NCBI RefSeq assembly: GCF_002288825.1 | Contig: NZ_NSLI01000003.1 | Location: 558,001 to 622,000, forward strand | Source: Sphingomonas lenta | GTDB taxonomy: Bacteria; Pseudomonadota; Alphaproteobacteria; Sphingomonadales; Sphingomonadaceae | Direction of reading: 5' to 3' | DNA: 64,000 bases | Shown here: in pieces, positions 1 through 7,922 of the stretch | Position numbering within the stretch: the stretch's first letter is position 1 | Layout of the letters: each line of letters begins with the position of its first letter | Translations under genes and position numbers: made by a program | Notes under the pieces: generated by a model | The model's input: the letters and a program-made list of their open reading frames with translations, nothing else | The model's database searches: none | Told to the model about the DNA's origin: nothing

Positions 1-390
1 CGGCTGGAAGAAGCAGACGGACGCGCCCGCGTCGCGCAGCGGCTCGAAAAAGGCGCTGGGCGCTTCGGAGCCGAACCCGTCGATGATCACCTTCACGTCG
101 ACCCTGCGCCGGGCGGCGGCGGCCAGCGCGTCGCGCACCTCGCGGCCGGACGCGTCGTCGGCGTAGATGTAGAACAGGATGCGCAAGGACCGCTTCGCGC
201 CGCGGATGAGCCGGAGCAGCGCGTCGAACCGCGCGGCTCCGGTGGTCAGCAGCGTCAGCCGGTTGCCGTCGACGGTGAAGCGGGGCTCGTCCGACCCGAT
301 ATGCCGGCCCCGACCGGGCGCGAACGCGACATGCTCAGCGTGCATCAACTCGCCGAACGCGCGGCGGTCGCCTATGTTGCCGGAGCGCAT
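1..390 (-). CDS. Phospholipase D / cardiolipin synthase-like protein, N-terminal part
   Basis: The first 130 codons are visible; the gene runs off the left edge. An ATG at 390 is preceded by AAGGAAAA about ten bases upstream, a good ribosome site. The visible part has the pattern of the first lobe of PLD-family cardiolipin synthases: a short lead, GNRLTLLTTGAARFDALL, then AKRSLRILFYIYADDASG and RRRVDVKVIIDGFGS, i.e. the beta-strand/helix core before the first HKD motif. The HKD catalytic motifs themselves lie outside the window, so whether it makes cardiolipin or is another PLD-fold enzyme cannot be told. It is divergent from rpoZ, with 82 bp between the two starts. Confidence 0.7.
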   Translation of the reverse strand, partial: MRSGNIGDRRAFGELMHAEHVAFAPGRGRHIGSDEPRFTVDGNRLTLLTTGAARFDALLRLIRGAKRSLRILFYIYADDASGREVRDALAAAARRRVDVKVIIDGFGSEAPSAFFEPLRDAGASVCFFQP

Positions 391-403
391 GGGGGCGTTT
401 TCC

Positions 404-432
404 TTGACTTTTCGAGGCGTCGCCGCTAGCTG
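404..432 (+). promoter_or_regulatory. Candidate housekeeping promoter for rpoZ
   Basis: TTGACT at 404-409, a 17-base spacer and TAGCTG at 427-432, preceded by GC so that the -10 reads GCTAGC, similar to the alphaproteobacterial GCTANAWC -10. It lies 41 bp before rpoZ. The -10 is a poor match to TATAAT, so this is a guess from position and motif. Confidence 0.35.
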
Positions 433-472
433 CCCGCCTTTCCCGTTTCGTTACTAGCGAGGTCTCCCGCCC

Positions 473-814
473 ATGGCGCGCGTCACCGTCGAGGATTGCG
501 TCGACAAGGTTCCCAACCGGTTCGACCTGGTGCTGTTCGCCGCCCAGCGCGCGCGGCAGATCTCCGGCGGCGCGGAGCTGACGATCGACCGCGACCGCGA
601 CAAGAACCCGGTGGTCGCGCTCCGCGAGATTGCCGACGAGACGGTCCGGCCGGACCAGCTGGAGGACGGCATCGTCCAGTCGCTCCAGCGCGTGCAGATC
701 GACGACGAGGACGAGGCGGACGCGCTGGGGTCGCTTTCGGCCTCGGCGGAGGCGTTGCGCCTTACCGCCGCTGCTCCGCCGCGGAACCAGAATATGGGTG
801 GGGATTACGAATGA
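473..814 (+). CDS. rpoZ: DNA-directed RNA polymerase omega subunit
   Basis: 113 residues, starting [20 protein letters not shown], the diagnostic opening of the omega subunit, followed by [19 protein letters not shown] and [14 protein letters not shown], all conserved in RpoZ. Omega binds beta-prime and helps assemble and stabilise core RNA polymerase. The C-terminal tail beyond about residue 85 is acidic then low complexity ([10 protein letters not shown], later NQNMGGDYE), making the protein somewhat longer than the 91-residue E. coli form, as is usual in alphaproteobacteria. GAGG about ten bases upstream of ATG 473 is the likely ribosome site. In many alphaproteobacteria rpoZ sits beside relA/spoT; here it does not. 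Confidence 0.95.
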   Translation: MARVTVEDCVDKVPNRFDLVLFAAQRARQISGGAELTIDRDRDKNPVVALREIADETVRPDQLEDGIVQSLQRVQIDDEDEADALGSLSASAEALRLTAAAPPRNQNMGGDYE

Positions 815-1138
815 GGCCCGAGCTTAGCGCGAAGCGCTAAGCGAGGATCAGCCGAACTCCGGCCGGCGACCGCGCGAGCTCGTCCTCGCGCGAGTCGTCC
901 GACGACGCGGCTTCGCCGCGGCACTTCTCCATTGACGGCAGCTCCCGCGCCGGCTGCTGATTAGTTCACGCGAAGACGCAAAGGCGCGAAAAGAACATGT
1001 GCGGCGCTGCGGGTGTGCTTACCCGGTGATGGCGGCGAGTCGGGTAGTACGACGCGGCTTCGCCGCGGCGCTGCGGCGACGGTCGGTCCAAGCCCGCAAG
1101 CATTCCGTGACTGGACCCCGGCCTTCGCCGGGGAGGAG
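815..1138. repeat. Gene-free stretch with short GC palindromes
   Basis: No credible gene between rpoZ and rlmE. It contains two copies of an ACGACGCGGCTTCGCCGCGGC element (901-922 and 1049-1069), whose core GCGGC-TTC-GCCGC is a hairpin, and a REP-like palindrome CCCCGGCC-TTC-GCCGGGG near 1115-1132 next to the rlmE stop. Both genes converge here, so the hairpins may end transcription from each side. Confidence 0.6.
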
Positions 1139-1813
1139 TCAAGCGGAGGTTGGCTCCTCCTGGCCCTTGAACCCCTGCGCGATCACGTACCATTCCGAGC
1201 TATCCTTGCGACTAGCCGGCGGCTTCGCATGCTTCACCGTCGCGAACCGCCGCTTCAGCTCCGCCACCAGCCCATGGTCGGCACCCCCCGCCAGCACCTT
1301 CGCCACATACGCGCCGCCCGGCCGCAGCACGTCGCAGGCGAAGGCCATGCCCGCCTCCACCAGCGCCATGGTGCGCAGGTGGTCGGTCTGCGGGTGGCCC
1401 ACCGTGTTCGCGGCCATGTCGGACAGCACCAGGTCCGCTTGGCCGCCCAGCGCCTCCTGCAATAGCTCCGGCGCGCGGTCGTCCATGAAGTCCATCTGCA
1501 GGATTGTGACGCCGTCGAGCGGGTCGACGGGCAGCAGGTCGATGCCGACCACCGCAGCACCCGGCGCGGCCTTGCGCACGACCTGGCTCCAGCCGCCCGG
1601 CGCCAGCCCCAAGTCGACGACGCGGCGCACGCCCTTGAGCAACCCGAACCGCTCGTCGAGCTCGATGAGCTTGTACGCCGCGCGGCTGCGATAGCCCTCC
1701 GCCTTGGCGCGGCGGACATAGGGGTCGTTCAGCTGGCGCTCGAGCCAGCGCGTCGACTGGGCCGATCGCCCGCGCGCGGTGCGTACCCGCTGGCGTCCGC
1801 CGCTGCTTCTCAT
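1139..1813 (-). CDS. rlmE: 23S rRNA (uridine-2'-O-)-methyltransferase RlmE (FtsJ/RrmJ)
   Basis: 224 residues. SAM-dependent enzyme that methylates the 2'-O of U2552 in the A loop of 23S rRNA in assembled 50S subunits. The FtsJ fold is clear: RSRAAYKLIELDERF, the SAM loop VVDLGLAPGGWSQV, VLSDMAANTVGH and YVAKVLAGG. The K-D-K-E catalytic tetrad maps to K48, D132, K172 and E207 (in DSSEWYVIA). The start at 1813 (MRSSGGRQRV) gives the usual basic N-terminus; an upstream open frame exists but only overlaps the neighbouring phosphatase. ATGA overlap of 4 bp with the Ppx/GppA gene indicates translational coupling and one operon. Confidence 0.93.
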   Translation of the reverse strand: MRSSGGRQRVRTARGRSAQSTRWLERQLNDPYVRRAKAEGYRSRAAYKLIELDERFGLLKGVRRVVDLGLAPGGWSQVVRKAAPGAAVVGIDLLPVDPLDGVTILQMDFMDDRAPELLQEALGGQADLVLSDMAANTVGHPQTDHLRTMALVEAGMAFACDVLRPGGAYVAKVLAGGADHGLVAELKRRFATVKHAKPPASRKDSSEWYVIAQGFKGQEEPTSA

Positions 1814-2865
1814 GGTTTCGGCGTTCCCATCAATCGGCGTAAGATGCCCTCGCGGATACCGCGGTCGGCGATGCCGAGGCGCTCGGCGGGCCAGAGGTCG
1901 AGGATCGCCTCCAGGATCGCGCAGCCCGCCACCACCAGGTCGGCGCGCTCGGAGCCGATGCAGGGGAACTTCGCGCGCTCGGGGACCGACATGCCCGACA
2001 GCTCGGTGCTGATCGCCCGCATCGCCTGGGCGGGCACGATCAGCCCGTCCACCAGCGCGCGATCGTAATGGTCGAGGCCGAGGTGCACGGAGGCGAGCGT
2101 CGTCACCGTGCCGCTGGTGCCGAGCAGCCGCGGGCGGGTCGGCGAGGCGGGCAGGCGCGCGACGAACGGCGCGAAGCTCTCCCGCACCAGCTCGCGCATA
2201 TGGGCGTAGGCGGCGAGCCGCTCCGCCCGGTCGCCGCCGCCGCCCGCGCTCTCCGTCAGCGACACGACGCCCCAGGGCGCGGAATGCCAGTCGAGCACGC
2301 TCGGGCCGGCGGCGTCCGCGTCGATCAGCACGAGCTCGGTCGACCCGCCGCCGATGTCGAACACGAGCGCGGGACCGTCGCCGGGCTCCAGGAGCGCATA
2401 GCAGCCGAGCACGGCGAGCCGCGCCTCCTCCTCCGCCGAGATGATGTCGAGGTGGATGCCCGTCTCCCGCCGCGCGCGCTCGATGAACTCCGGGCCGTTG
2501 GCGGCGCGGCGGCACGCTTCGGTAGCGACCGAGCGCGCAAGCGCGACGTTGCGGCGGCGCAGCTTGTCGGCGCAGACGCGGAGCGCCGCGATGGTGCGCT
2601 CGATGGCGTCGTCGGAGAGCCGGCCGGTCAGCGCCAGCCCTTCGCCCAACCGCACGATGCGCGAGAAGGCGTCCACCACCGCGAAACCCGAGCCTTGCGG
2701 GCGCGCGATCAGGAGGCGGCAGTTGTTGGTACCGAGGTCGAGGGCGGCGTAGTGCCGCGGCTCGGCGCGCGGGCCCCGGTCCCGCTCGTCGCGGGCGGGC
2801 CGGTCGGGGGCCGAACGGGCGGGCGCGGGCGCCTGCCGGTACGGCATCGCGGGTCGATCCCCCAT
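1810..2865 (-). CDS. Ppx/GppA-family exopolyphosphatase / guanosine pentaphosphatase
   Basis: About 351 residues of the actin-like ASKHA superfamily. Phosphate-1 loop ALDLGTNNCRLLIARP, adenosine/phosphate-2 motif LVFDIGGGSTELVLID, and LLGTSGTVTTLASVHLG are all present, as is SVATEACRRAAN. The shortened form without the C-terminal HD-like domains of E. coli Ppx is typical of alphaproteobacteria. It hydrolyses polyphosphate and/or pppGpp; which substrate cannot be told from sequence. Start is uncertain: TTG at 2880, ATG at 2865 and ATG at 2847 (preceded by GGGGGA nine bases upstream) are all possible; the stretch before residue 40 is low complexity (APAPARSAPDRPARDERD) and uninformative. Confidence 0.85.
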   Translation of the reverse strand: MGDRPAMPYRQAPAPARSAPDRPARDERDRGPRAEPRHYAALDLGTNNCRLLIARPQGSGFAVVDAFSRIVRLGEGLALTGRLSDDAIERTIAALRVCADKLRRRNVALARSVATEACRRAANGPEFIERARRETGIHLDIISAEEEARLAVLGCYALLEPGDGPALVFDIGGGSTELVLIDADAAGPSVLDWHSAPWGVVSLTESAGGGGDRAERLAAYAHMRELVRESFAPFVARLPASPTRPRLLGTSGTVTTLASVHLGLDHYDRALVDGLIVPAQAMRAISTELSGMSVPERAKFPCIGSERADLVVAGCAILEAILDLWPAERLGIADRGIREGILRRLMGTPKP

Positions 2866-2994
2866 GCCGTGTCGATCCAATCGTTCTTGTTCTTCCGTCG
2901 CGGGCGGACCCGCTCGGTGCCTGGGCCCTAGCTAGCGAGGATGCCGGTCCGGAACAAGGGCGGGGCGGGCGATCGCGGGCCCGGTTCGAGACGC

Positions 2995-3023
2995 TTGACC
3001 CGCCCCGACGCCCGGCCTATCTG
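2995..3023 (+). promoter_or_regulatory. Sigma-70-type promoter of tRNA-Gln
   Basis: TTGACC at 2995-3000, exact 17-base spacer, TATCTG at 3018-3023, ending 11 bp before the first base of the tRNA, the right distance for a start around 3030. Confidence 0.7.
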
Positions 3024-3034
3024 CGCCCGCCTGT

Positions 3035-3108
3035 TGCCCCGTCGTCTAACGGCAAGACTACGGACTCTGACTCCGTCAATCGTGGTTCGAATCCACGCGG
3101 GGCATCCA
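3035..3108 (+). tRNA. tRNA-Gln (anticodon CTG)
   Basis: Seven-base acceptor TGCCCCG (3035-3041) pairs with CGGGGCA (3098-3104); discriminator T and an encoded CCA (3106-3108) follow. The anticodon stem ACGGA/TCCGT encloses loop CTCTGAC with anticodon CTG, reading CAG (Gln). The T arm CGTGG-TTCGAAT-CCACG is canonical. Length 74 with CCA. Confidence 0.96.
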
Positions 3109-3120
3109 AGCCACCCGATC

Positions 3121-3471
3121 TCAGCGCGTTATCGGTCCCGTTCGGCGACCCGCTTCCGCGACGGCGGCGGTCTGTGCGGCGACGATGGTCGATACCTGGG
3201 CGTCGGTCAGCGGCATGCGGAACTGGACGCCGAAGCGGCGATCCTCCGTCCACATCACCTGGGCGGTGCGCGGCGCGCCGTCGAGCATGAGCTGGACGGT
3301 GTCGCCGGGCCGCGGCGGCTCGGCGGCGTGGACCAGCGCGCCCGTGGCCGACACGTCGAGCAGGTGCGCGCGGCGGCCCGCGCCCGCCGCGTCGCGCAGC
3401 TCGGTCGGCTGGAACAGCTTGCTGCGCGGCTTCCCGCGCAACCGCCGCACGTCGTCTTCGCGGTCCGTCAC
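3121..3471 (-). CDS. PilZ-domain protein (probable c-di-GMP receptor)
   Basis: 116 residues from GTG 3471. This start is chosen because GGGGGAGA stands six bases upstream; an earlier GTG at 3504 would add 11 residues. Both halves of the c-di-GMP signature are present: RxxxR as RGKPR (R12-R16) and DxSxxG as DVSATG (D39, S41, G44), followed by the beta-barrel pattern GDTVQLMLDG, RTAQVMWTEDRRFGVQF. A single-domain PilZ protein usually works as an adaptor that binds c-di-GMP and then a partner protein. It converges on the tRNA with a 12 bp gap. Given the flagellar locus downstream a role in motility switching is possible, but nothing here shows its partner. Confidence 0.8.
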   Translation of the reverse strand: MTDREDDVRRLRGKPRSKLFQPTELRDAAGAGRRAHLLDVSATGALVHAAEPPRPGDTVQLMLDGAPRTAQVMWTEDRRFGVQFRMPLTDAQVSTIVAAQTAAVAEAGRRTGPITR

Positions 3472-3579
3472 GATATCTCCCCCAATCCGCGGGCAGGAAG
3501 CCACGAACCGGTGGATTGATCCACCAGAAATCTTTCCAACTTGGCGATAACGTATCTGGTTAGCGCAGCTTAACCTGCG

Positions 3580-4167
3580 TCAGGCCGCCTCGGCGATGGC
3601 GCGGGCGGCCTCGGGCGAGTTCCATTCATAGGCGCCGAGCCGCCGCCAGACCTCGCGCCCTTGCGCGTCGTAGAGGATGGTCGCGGGCAGGTTGACGCCG
3701 TAGGCGGTGCTGAGCCCGACCTCCGGATCGAGATAAGGCTGGAGGTGGCGGAAGCCGCGGGACGCGAAGAAGGGCCGCACCTTGGCCGCGCCGTCCAGGT
3801 CCTGGCTGACCGTGAGCACGCGCACCCGGTCGCCGAGCGCGCCCGCGGCCGCGTCGAGCGTCGGCATCTCCGCGACGCAGGGCGCACACCAGGTGGCCCA
3901 CAAATTCACCAGCAGGGGCTTGCCGCGGAAGTCGGCGAGGCGGACGGGCTTGCCGTCGGGCGCGGTAAAGGCGACGTCCGGCGCGGCCTCGCCCTTGCGG
4001 CTCCGGTCGAAGGCGCCCGACTTGGGCGCGGAGGCCGGTGCGGGGGCGCTCGCGACCTCGTCCGACGCTACGCTGTTCGCTTGTGCGGGCGCTTGCGTCT
4101 CTTTATCGCAGCCGGCGGCGACCAGCGCCGATCCCAGGAGAAGAACGACGCCCGGGCGTGACGACAT
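3580..4167 (-). CDS. TlpA-like lipoprotein thiol:disulfide oxidoreductase
   Basis: 195 residues. Lipoprotein signal peptide [19 protein letters not shown] with lipobox Cys20, then a Ala/Pro/Ser linker (about 22-55) and a thioredoxin-fold domain of the TlpA/ResA family. The active site is WATWCAPC (C94 and C97), with the conserved cis-proline region at [15 protein letters not shown]. It would act in the periplasm, anchored to a membrane, as a reductant in cytochrome c or copper-centre maturation or general thiol repair. The start at ATG 4167 is set by the lipoprotein signal; a longer frame continues into argH and is not real. The TlpA-argH divergent pair is a recurring arrangement in alphaproteobacteria. 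Start codons of the two genes are only 13 bp apart. Confidence 0.88.
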   Translation of the reverse strand: MSSRPGVVLLLGSALVAAGCDKETQAPAQANSVASDEVASAPAPASAPKSGAFDRSRKGEAAPDVAFTAPDGKPVRLADFRGKPLLVNLWATWCAPCVAEMPTLDAAAGALGDRVRVLTVSQDLDGAAKVRPFFASRGFRHLQPYLDPEVGLSTAYGVNLPATILYDAQGREVWRRLGAYEWNSPEAARAIAEAA

Positions 4168-4180
4168 TGGCGGCTCCAAC

Positions 4181-5551
4181 ATGATGTGGGGCGGGCGCTT
4201 CGAAGGCGGCCCGGCGGCGGTGATGCGCGAGATAAACGCGTCGCTCCCCTTCGACAAGCGCATGTGGCGGCAGGACGTGGCGGGCAGCCTGGCGCACGCC
4301 GCCATGCTGGGCGCGCAAGGCATCATCGCGGACGAAGACGCGGCGGCAATCAATCGCGGGCTTCGCGAAGTCGCGGCCGATTACGAGCGCGACGGCGTGC
4401 CGGACGACCTCGCGTTGGAGGACATCCACATGCTGACCGAGGCGCGGCTGGCCGAGAAGATCGGCCCCGCCGCCGGCCGCCTCCACACGGCGCGCTCGCG
4501 CAACGACCAGGTCGCGACTGACTTCCGCCTCTGGGTGCGCGACGCGATCGACGAGACGCTGGCCGCGATTGCGCGGCTCCGGGCGGCGCTGCTCGCGCGG
4601 GCGGAGGAGCATGCGGCGAGCGTCATGCCCGGCTTCACGCACCTCCAGTCCGCGCAGCCGGTGACGCTGGGCCACCACCTCATGGCGTATCACGAGATGG
4701 CGGGGCGCGACGCGAGCCGGTTGCGCGACGCGCGGGCGCGCATGAACCTGTGCCCGCTGGGAAGCGCGGCGCTGGCGGGGACGGGGTTCCCGATCGACCG
4801 GCACGCCACGGCGGCGGCGCTCGGTTTCGACGGGCCGACGCGCAACTCGCTCGACAGCGTCTCCGACCGCGACTTCGCGCTCGACTATCTCCAGGCGGCG
4901 GCGCAATGCGCGCTCCACCTGTCGCGACTGGCGGAGGAGTTCGTGCTCTGGGCGTCGCAGCCCTTCGGCTTCGTCTCGCTCTCGGACCAGTGGTCGACGG
5001 GCAGCTCGATCATGCCGCAGAAACGCAACCCCGACGCGGCCGAGTTGGTGCGCGGGCATGCGGGGCGGATCGTCGGCGCGTGCACGAGCCTGATGATCAC
5101 CATGAAGGGTCTGCCGCTCGCTTATTCCAAGGACATGCAGGACGACAAACCGCCCGTGTTCGAAGCGCACGACCTGTTGGCCCTGTCGCTCGCGGCGATG
5201 ACGGGCATGGTCGAGAGCGCGACGTTCCGGACCGAGCGGATGCGCGAGGTGGCGGAGAGCGGCTTCTCGACCGCGACCGACCTCGCCGACTGGCTGGTGC
5301 GCGAGGCGGGCGTGCCGTTCCGCGAAGCGCACCACGTCACCGGCCGCGCGGTGGCGGCCGCCGAGCGGGCAGGCGTCAAGCTCCACGAGCTGCCGATGGC
5401 CGAGCTCCAGGCGATCGACGCGCGGATCGGCGAGGGCGTGTACGAGGTGCTCTCGGTTGACGCGTCGGTCCGCAGCCGGCGCAGCTACGGCGGCACAGCG
5501 CCCGATCAGGTCCGCGCCCGCATCGCCGAAGCTAGGGAGCAGCAGTCGTGA
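4181..5551 (+). CDS. argH: Argininosuccinate lyase
   Basis: 456 residues. Last step of arginine synthesis: argininosuccinate to arginine plus fumarate. Begins [19 protein letters not shown]; the family signature [11 protein letters not shown] with the catalytic serine in the mobile loop lies at about 273-284. [16 protein letters not shown] and [17 protein letters not shown] (the latter holding the catalytic-base histidine region) are also conserved. ATG 4181 is followed directly by a second ATG at 4184; either could be used and no strong Shine-Dalgarno is visible. Because the divergent TlpA gene starts 13 bp away, the argH promoter must lie inside that gene. Its stop overlaps the start of the small lipoprotein gene (GTGA). 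Confidence 0.95.
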   Translation: MMWGGRFEGGPAAVMREINASLPFDKRMWRQDVAGSLAHAAMLGAQGIIADEDAAAINRGLREVAADYERDGVPDDLALEDIHMLTEARLAEKIGPAAGRLHTARSRNDQVATDFRLWVRDAIDETLAAIARLRAALLARAEEHAASVMPGFTHLQSAQPVTLGHHLMAYHEMAGRDASRLRDARARMNLCPLGSAALAGTGFPIDRHATAAALGFDGPTRNSLDSVSDRDFALDYLQAAAQCALHLSRLAEEFVLWASQPFGFVSLSDQWSTGSSIMPQKRNPDAAELVRGHAGRIVGACTSLMITMKGLPLAYSKDMQDDKPPVFEAHDLLALSLAAMTGMVESATFRTERMREVAESGFSTATDLADWLVREAGVPFREAHHVTGRAVAAAERAGVKLHELPMAELQAIDARIGEGVYEVLSVDASVRSRRSYGGTAPDQVRARIAEAREQQS

Positions 5552-5781
5552 AGCATCGCATCCTCCTGCTCGCGCTTCCGCTCCTCGGCTGCGGCTCGGC
5601 GGCCGAGCTCCGCCCCGCGCCGGGCGACGCGCTGCCCGTGGCGCCCTATGGCGCGAACGCGACGCCGACGCCCGAACAGCTCCTCACCCCCACCACCCAG
5701 CAGCGCCCCGAGCGCTCCACCGAGCTGCTCCGCCGCTCGGAGGAGCGGCGCTCGGACGAGTTCGACCTGCCGCCCGAATAA
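5548..5781 (+). CDS. Small outer-membrane lipoprotein (LptM-like position) between argH and lysA
   Basis: 77 residues from a GTG that overlaps the argH stop. N-terminus [15 protein letters not shown] is a minimal lipoprotein signal with lipobox Cys15; the mature part is short, rich in Pro, Glu and Arg, and ends in [16 protein letters not shown]. No domain recognised. Tiny lipoproteins in the argH-lysA or cyaY-lysA neighbourhood are widespread in proteobacteria (the LptM/YifL type, which helps LptD maturation in E. coli), but sequence similarity here is too weak to claim that function. Its stop overlaps the lysA start by one base (TAATG). Confidence 0.7.
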   Translation: MKHRILLLALPLLGCGSAAELRPAPGDALPVAPYGANATPTPEQLLTPTTQQRPERSTELLRRSEERRSDEFDLPPE

Positions 5782-7037
5782 TGGACCACTTCCACTATCG
5801 CGACGGCGTCCTCCACGCGGAAGACGTAGCCCTGACCCGCATCGCCGACGAGGTAGGGACGCCCGTCTACGTCTACTCGGCCGCGACCTTCCGCCGCCAC
5901 GCGCGCGTGTTCCGCGAGGCCTTCGCGGGGCTGCCCGACGTGCACCTCGCCTATGCGATCAAGGCGAACCCGAACCTCGCCGTGCTGCGCCTGCTGGCCA
6001 GTGAGGGCTACGGCGCGGACGTGGTGTCCGGCGGCGAGATGGCGCGCGCGCTCGCGGCGGGCGTGCCCGCGGCGGGCGTCGTCTTCTCGGGCGTCGGCAA
6101 GACGCCGGGCGAGCTCGCGGCGGGGTTGGACGCCGGGATCGGCCAGTTCAACCTGGAGCTGGAGGAGGAAGGCGAGGTGCTCGCCGACCTCGCCCATTCG
6201 CGCGGGGTCCGCGCGCCCGCGGTGCTGCGCGTCAACCCGGACGTGGACGCCGGCACGCACGCCAAGATCTCGACGGGTAAGCGCGAGAACAAGTTCGGCG
6301 TCGCGATCAGCGAAGCGCCCGCCATGTTCGCGCGGCTGGCGGCACGGCCGGGTCTCGACCTTCGTGGCGTCGCCATCCATATCGGCAGCCAGCTCGCCGA
6401 CCTCGCGCCGCTCGAAGCCGCGTACCGTCGCATCGGCGAGCTCGTCGCCGAGCTCCGGCGCGCCGGCCACCGCATCACGCGCGTCGACCTCGGCGGCGGG
6501 TTGGGCGTACCCTACCGCCACGACGACATACTCCCGCCCCCGGCTGCGCTCGGCGAAATGGTCGCGCGGGTCACCAAGGGCTGGGACGTGCAGCTCCAGT
6601 TCGAGCCCGGCCGCGTCATCGCAGGCAATGCGGGCGTGCTCTTGACGCGCGTCGTATGGGTGAAGCCCGGCGTCGCGCACCCTTACGTCATCGTCGACGC
6701 GGCGATGAACGACCTGGCGCGGCCCGCGCTCTACGACGCATACCACGAGTTCATCGCGGTCGAGCCCGGCGGCGAGCGCATGACCGCCAACATCGCCGGC
6801 CCCGTGTGCGAGTCGGGCGACACCTTCGCGATGGGTCGCGAGATGAACCGCGTCGCGCGCGGCGACCTCGCCGTGTTCCGCACCGCGGGCGCGTATGGCG
6901 CGACCATGGCGTCGACCTACAACAGCCGCGCGCTCGTGCCCGAGGTGCTCGTCGACGGCGACCGCTACGCCGTCGTCGCCGACCGTATCCTGCCCGAGAC
7001 GATCATGGCCGCCGAGCGCGTGCCGGACTGGCTCTGA
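5781..7037 (+). CDS. lysA: Diaminopimelate decarboxylase
   Basis: 418 residues. PLP enzyme that decarboxylates meso-diaminopimelate to L-lysine. Fold III alanine-racemase-like barrel: PLP lysine K61 in YAIKANPN, HIGSQLADLAPLEAA, DLGGGLGVPY, FEPGRVIAGNAG, and the catalytic-cysteine region GPVCESGDTFA near the C-terminal barrel. MASTYNSRALVPEVL is the usual end motif. Start ATG 5781 (MDHFHYRDG) fits family length and the overlapping stop/start with the lipoprotein gene; a longer in-frame extension only covers argH. Last gene of an argH-lipoprotein-lysA operon. Confidence 0.95.
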   Translation: MDHFHYRDGVLHAEDVALTRIADEVGTPVYVYSAATFRRHARVFREAFAGLPDVHLAYAIKANPNLAVLRLLASEGYGADVVSGGEMARALAAGVPAAGVVFSGVGKTPGELAAGLDAGIGQFNLELEEEGEVLADLAHSRGVRAPAVLRVNPDVDAGTHAKISTGKRENKFGVAISEAPAMFARLAARPGLDLRGVAIHIGSQLADLAPLEAAYRRIGELVAELRRAGHRITRVDLGGGLGVPYRHDDILPPPAALGEMVARVTKGWDVQLQFEPGRVIAGNAGVLLTRVVWVKPGVAHPYVIVDAAMNDLARPALYDAYHEFIAVEPGGERMTANIAGPVCESGDTFAMGREMNRVARGDLAVFRTAGAYGATMASTYNSRALVPEVLVDGDRYAVVADRILPETIMAAERVPDWL

Positions 7038-7056
7038 CCCTCCCGCGACGCTTCGA

Positions 7057-7149
7057 CCCTCCCGTTCGTTTCGAGCCTGGTCGAGAAACGGGTTCGGGCG
7101 TGATCCCTGGAGCGTTTCTCGACTGAGCTCGAAACGAACGGAAGGAGGG
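7057..7149. terminator. Long imperfect hairpin after lysA (sphingomonad-type palindromic repeat)
   Basis: CCCTCCCGTTCGTTTCGAGC (7057-7076) pairs with its near complement at 7127-7149, and an inner arm GTCGAGAAACG (7080-7090) pairs with CGTTTCTCGAC (7113-7123). It directly follows lysA, so it probably stops transcription, and it also has the look of a dispersed palindrome. Confidence 0.6.
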
Positions 7150-7157
7150 TAGGTGGA

Positions 7158-7922
7158 GTGGAAGGCTGGGGTAGTTTGCCGGTCTGGATCCGCACCGATC
7201 GCCGCCCGGTGATGCTGCTGGGCGAGGGCGAGGCGGCGGACGCCAAACGCCGGTTGCTGGAACGCGCGGGTGCTGCAGTGGTGGGCGAGGAGGGTAACGC
7301 ACGTCTCGCAGTGATCGCGATCGAGGACGAGGCGGAAGCGCTGGCTGCCGTCGAGCGCCTTCGCGCGCGCGGGCTGCTCGTCAACGCCGTCGACCGGCCG
7401 GAGCTGTGCGACTTCACGCTGCCCGCGGTCGTCGACCGCGCGCCCGTGCTCGTCGCGATCGGCACGGGGGGCGTGTCGGCGGGGTTGGCGGCGGCGCTCC
7501 GGCAGCGGCTGGAAGCGTTGATCCCCGCCGGTCTCGGCGAGCGGGCCCGCGCGCTGTTCGTCGCCCGCGACTCCTTACGCGCGCGCTTCCCCGATCCCGC
7601 CGCGCGCCGCCGCGCGCTGGGGGCCGCGATGGCGCCGGGCGGGCCGCTCGACCCGTTGGGGGAGGGCGATGCGGAAGCGTGGCTCGCCGACCCGGAGCCC
7701 GCCGAACCCGCGTCGCTCCGCATCATGCTCGCCAGCCCCGACCCCGACGACCTGACGCTTCGCCAAGCGCGCGCGCTGGCGAACGCGGACCGGCTATATT
7801 ACCGTCCGGGCGTGCCGCCCGCGATCCTCTCCCGCGCCCGCGCCGACGCCGAGCGCATCGCCACCGACCGTCCGCCCGCCGCCGGCGTGTTCCTGGAGAT
7901 GGCCCCGGAGACGGCGGCGTGA
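7158..7922 (+). CDS. Siroheme-synthase N-domain-like protein (precorrin-2 dehydrogenase / ferrochelatase family)
   Basis: 254 residues from GTG 7158, with GGAGGGTAGG upstream. N-terminal Rossmann-like half matches the CysG-N/Met8p pattern: SLPVWIRTDRRPVMLLGEGEAA, AKRRLLERAGA, LLVNAVDRPELCDFTLPAVVDR and VAIGTGGVSAGLAAALRQRLEAL, the NAD-dependent dehydrogenase that converts precorrin-2 to sirohydrochlorin and inserts iron. The C-terminal third (ASPDPDDLTLRQARALANADRLYYRPG) recalls the opening of a uroporphyrinogen methyltransferase (LTLRA...ADVVLYD) but is truncated, so the methyltransferase is not functional here. Product is siroheme for sulfite or nitrite reductase. The stop overlaps the next gene (GTGA). 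Confidence 0.8.
   Translation: MEGWGSLPVWIRTDRRPVMLLGEGEAADAKRRLLERAGAAVVGEEGNARLAVIAIEDEAEALAAVERLRARGLLVNAVDRPELCDFTLPAVVDRAPVLVAIGTGGVSAGLAAALRQRLEALIPAGLGERARALFVARDSLRARFPDPAARRRALGAAMAPGGPLDPLGEGDAEAWLADPEPAEPASLRIMLASPDPDDLTLRQARALANADRLYYRPGVPPAILSRARADAERIATDRPPAAGVFLEMAPETAA

Noticed and set aside
2068..2931. 287-residue plus-strand frame opposite the Ppx/GppA gene
   Set aside because: Antisense to conserved ASKHA motifs; composition typical of shadows in this genome.
5457..5780. Longer lysA with an N-terminal extension beginning at 5457
   Set aside because: The extension overlaps argH and the lipoprotein gene and is Arg/Ala-rich noise; the family starts at the 5781 ATG.
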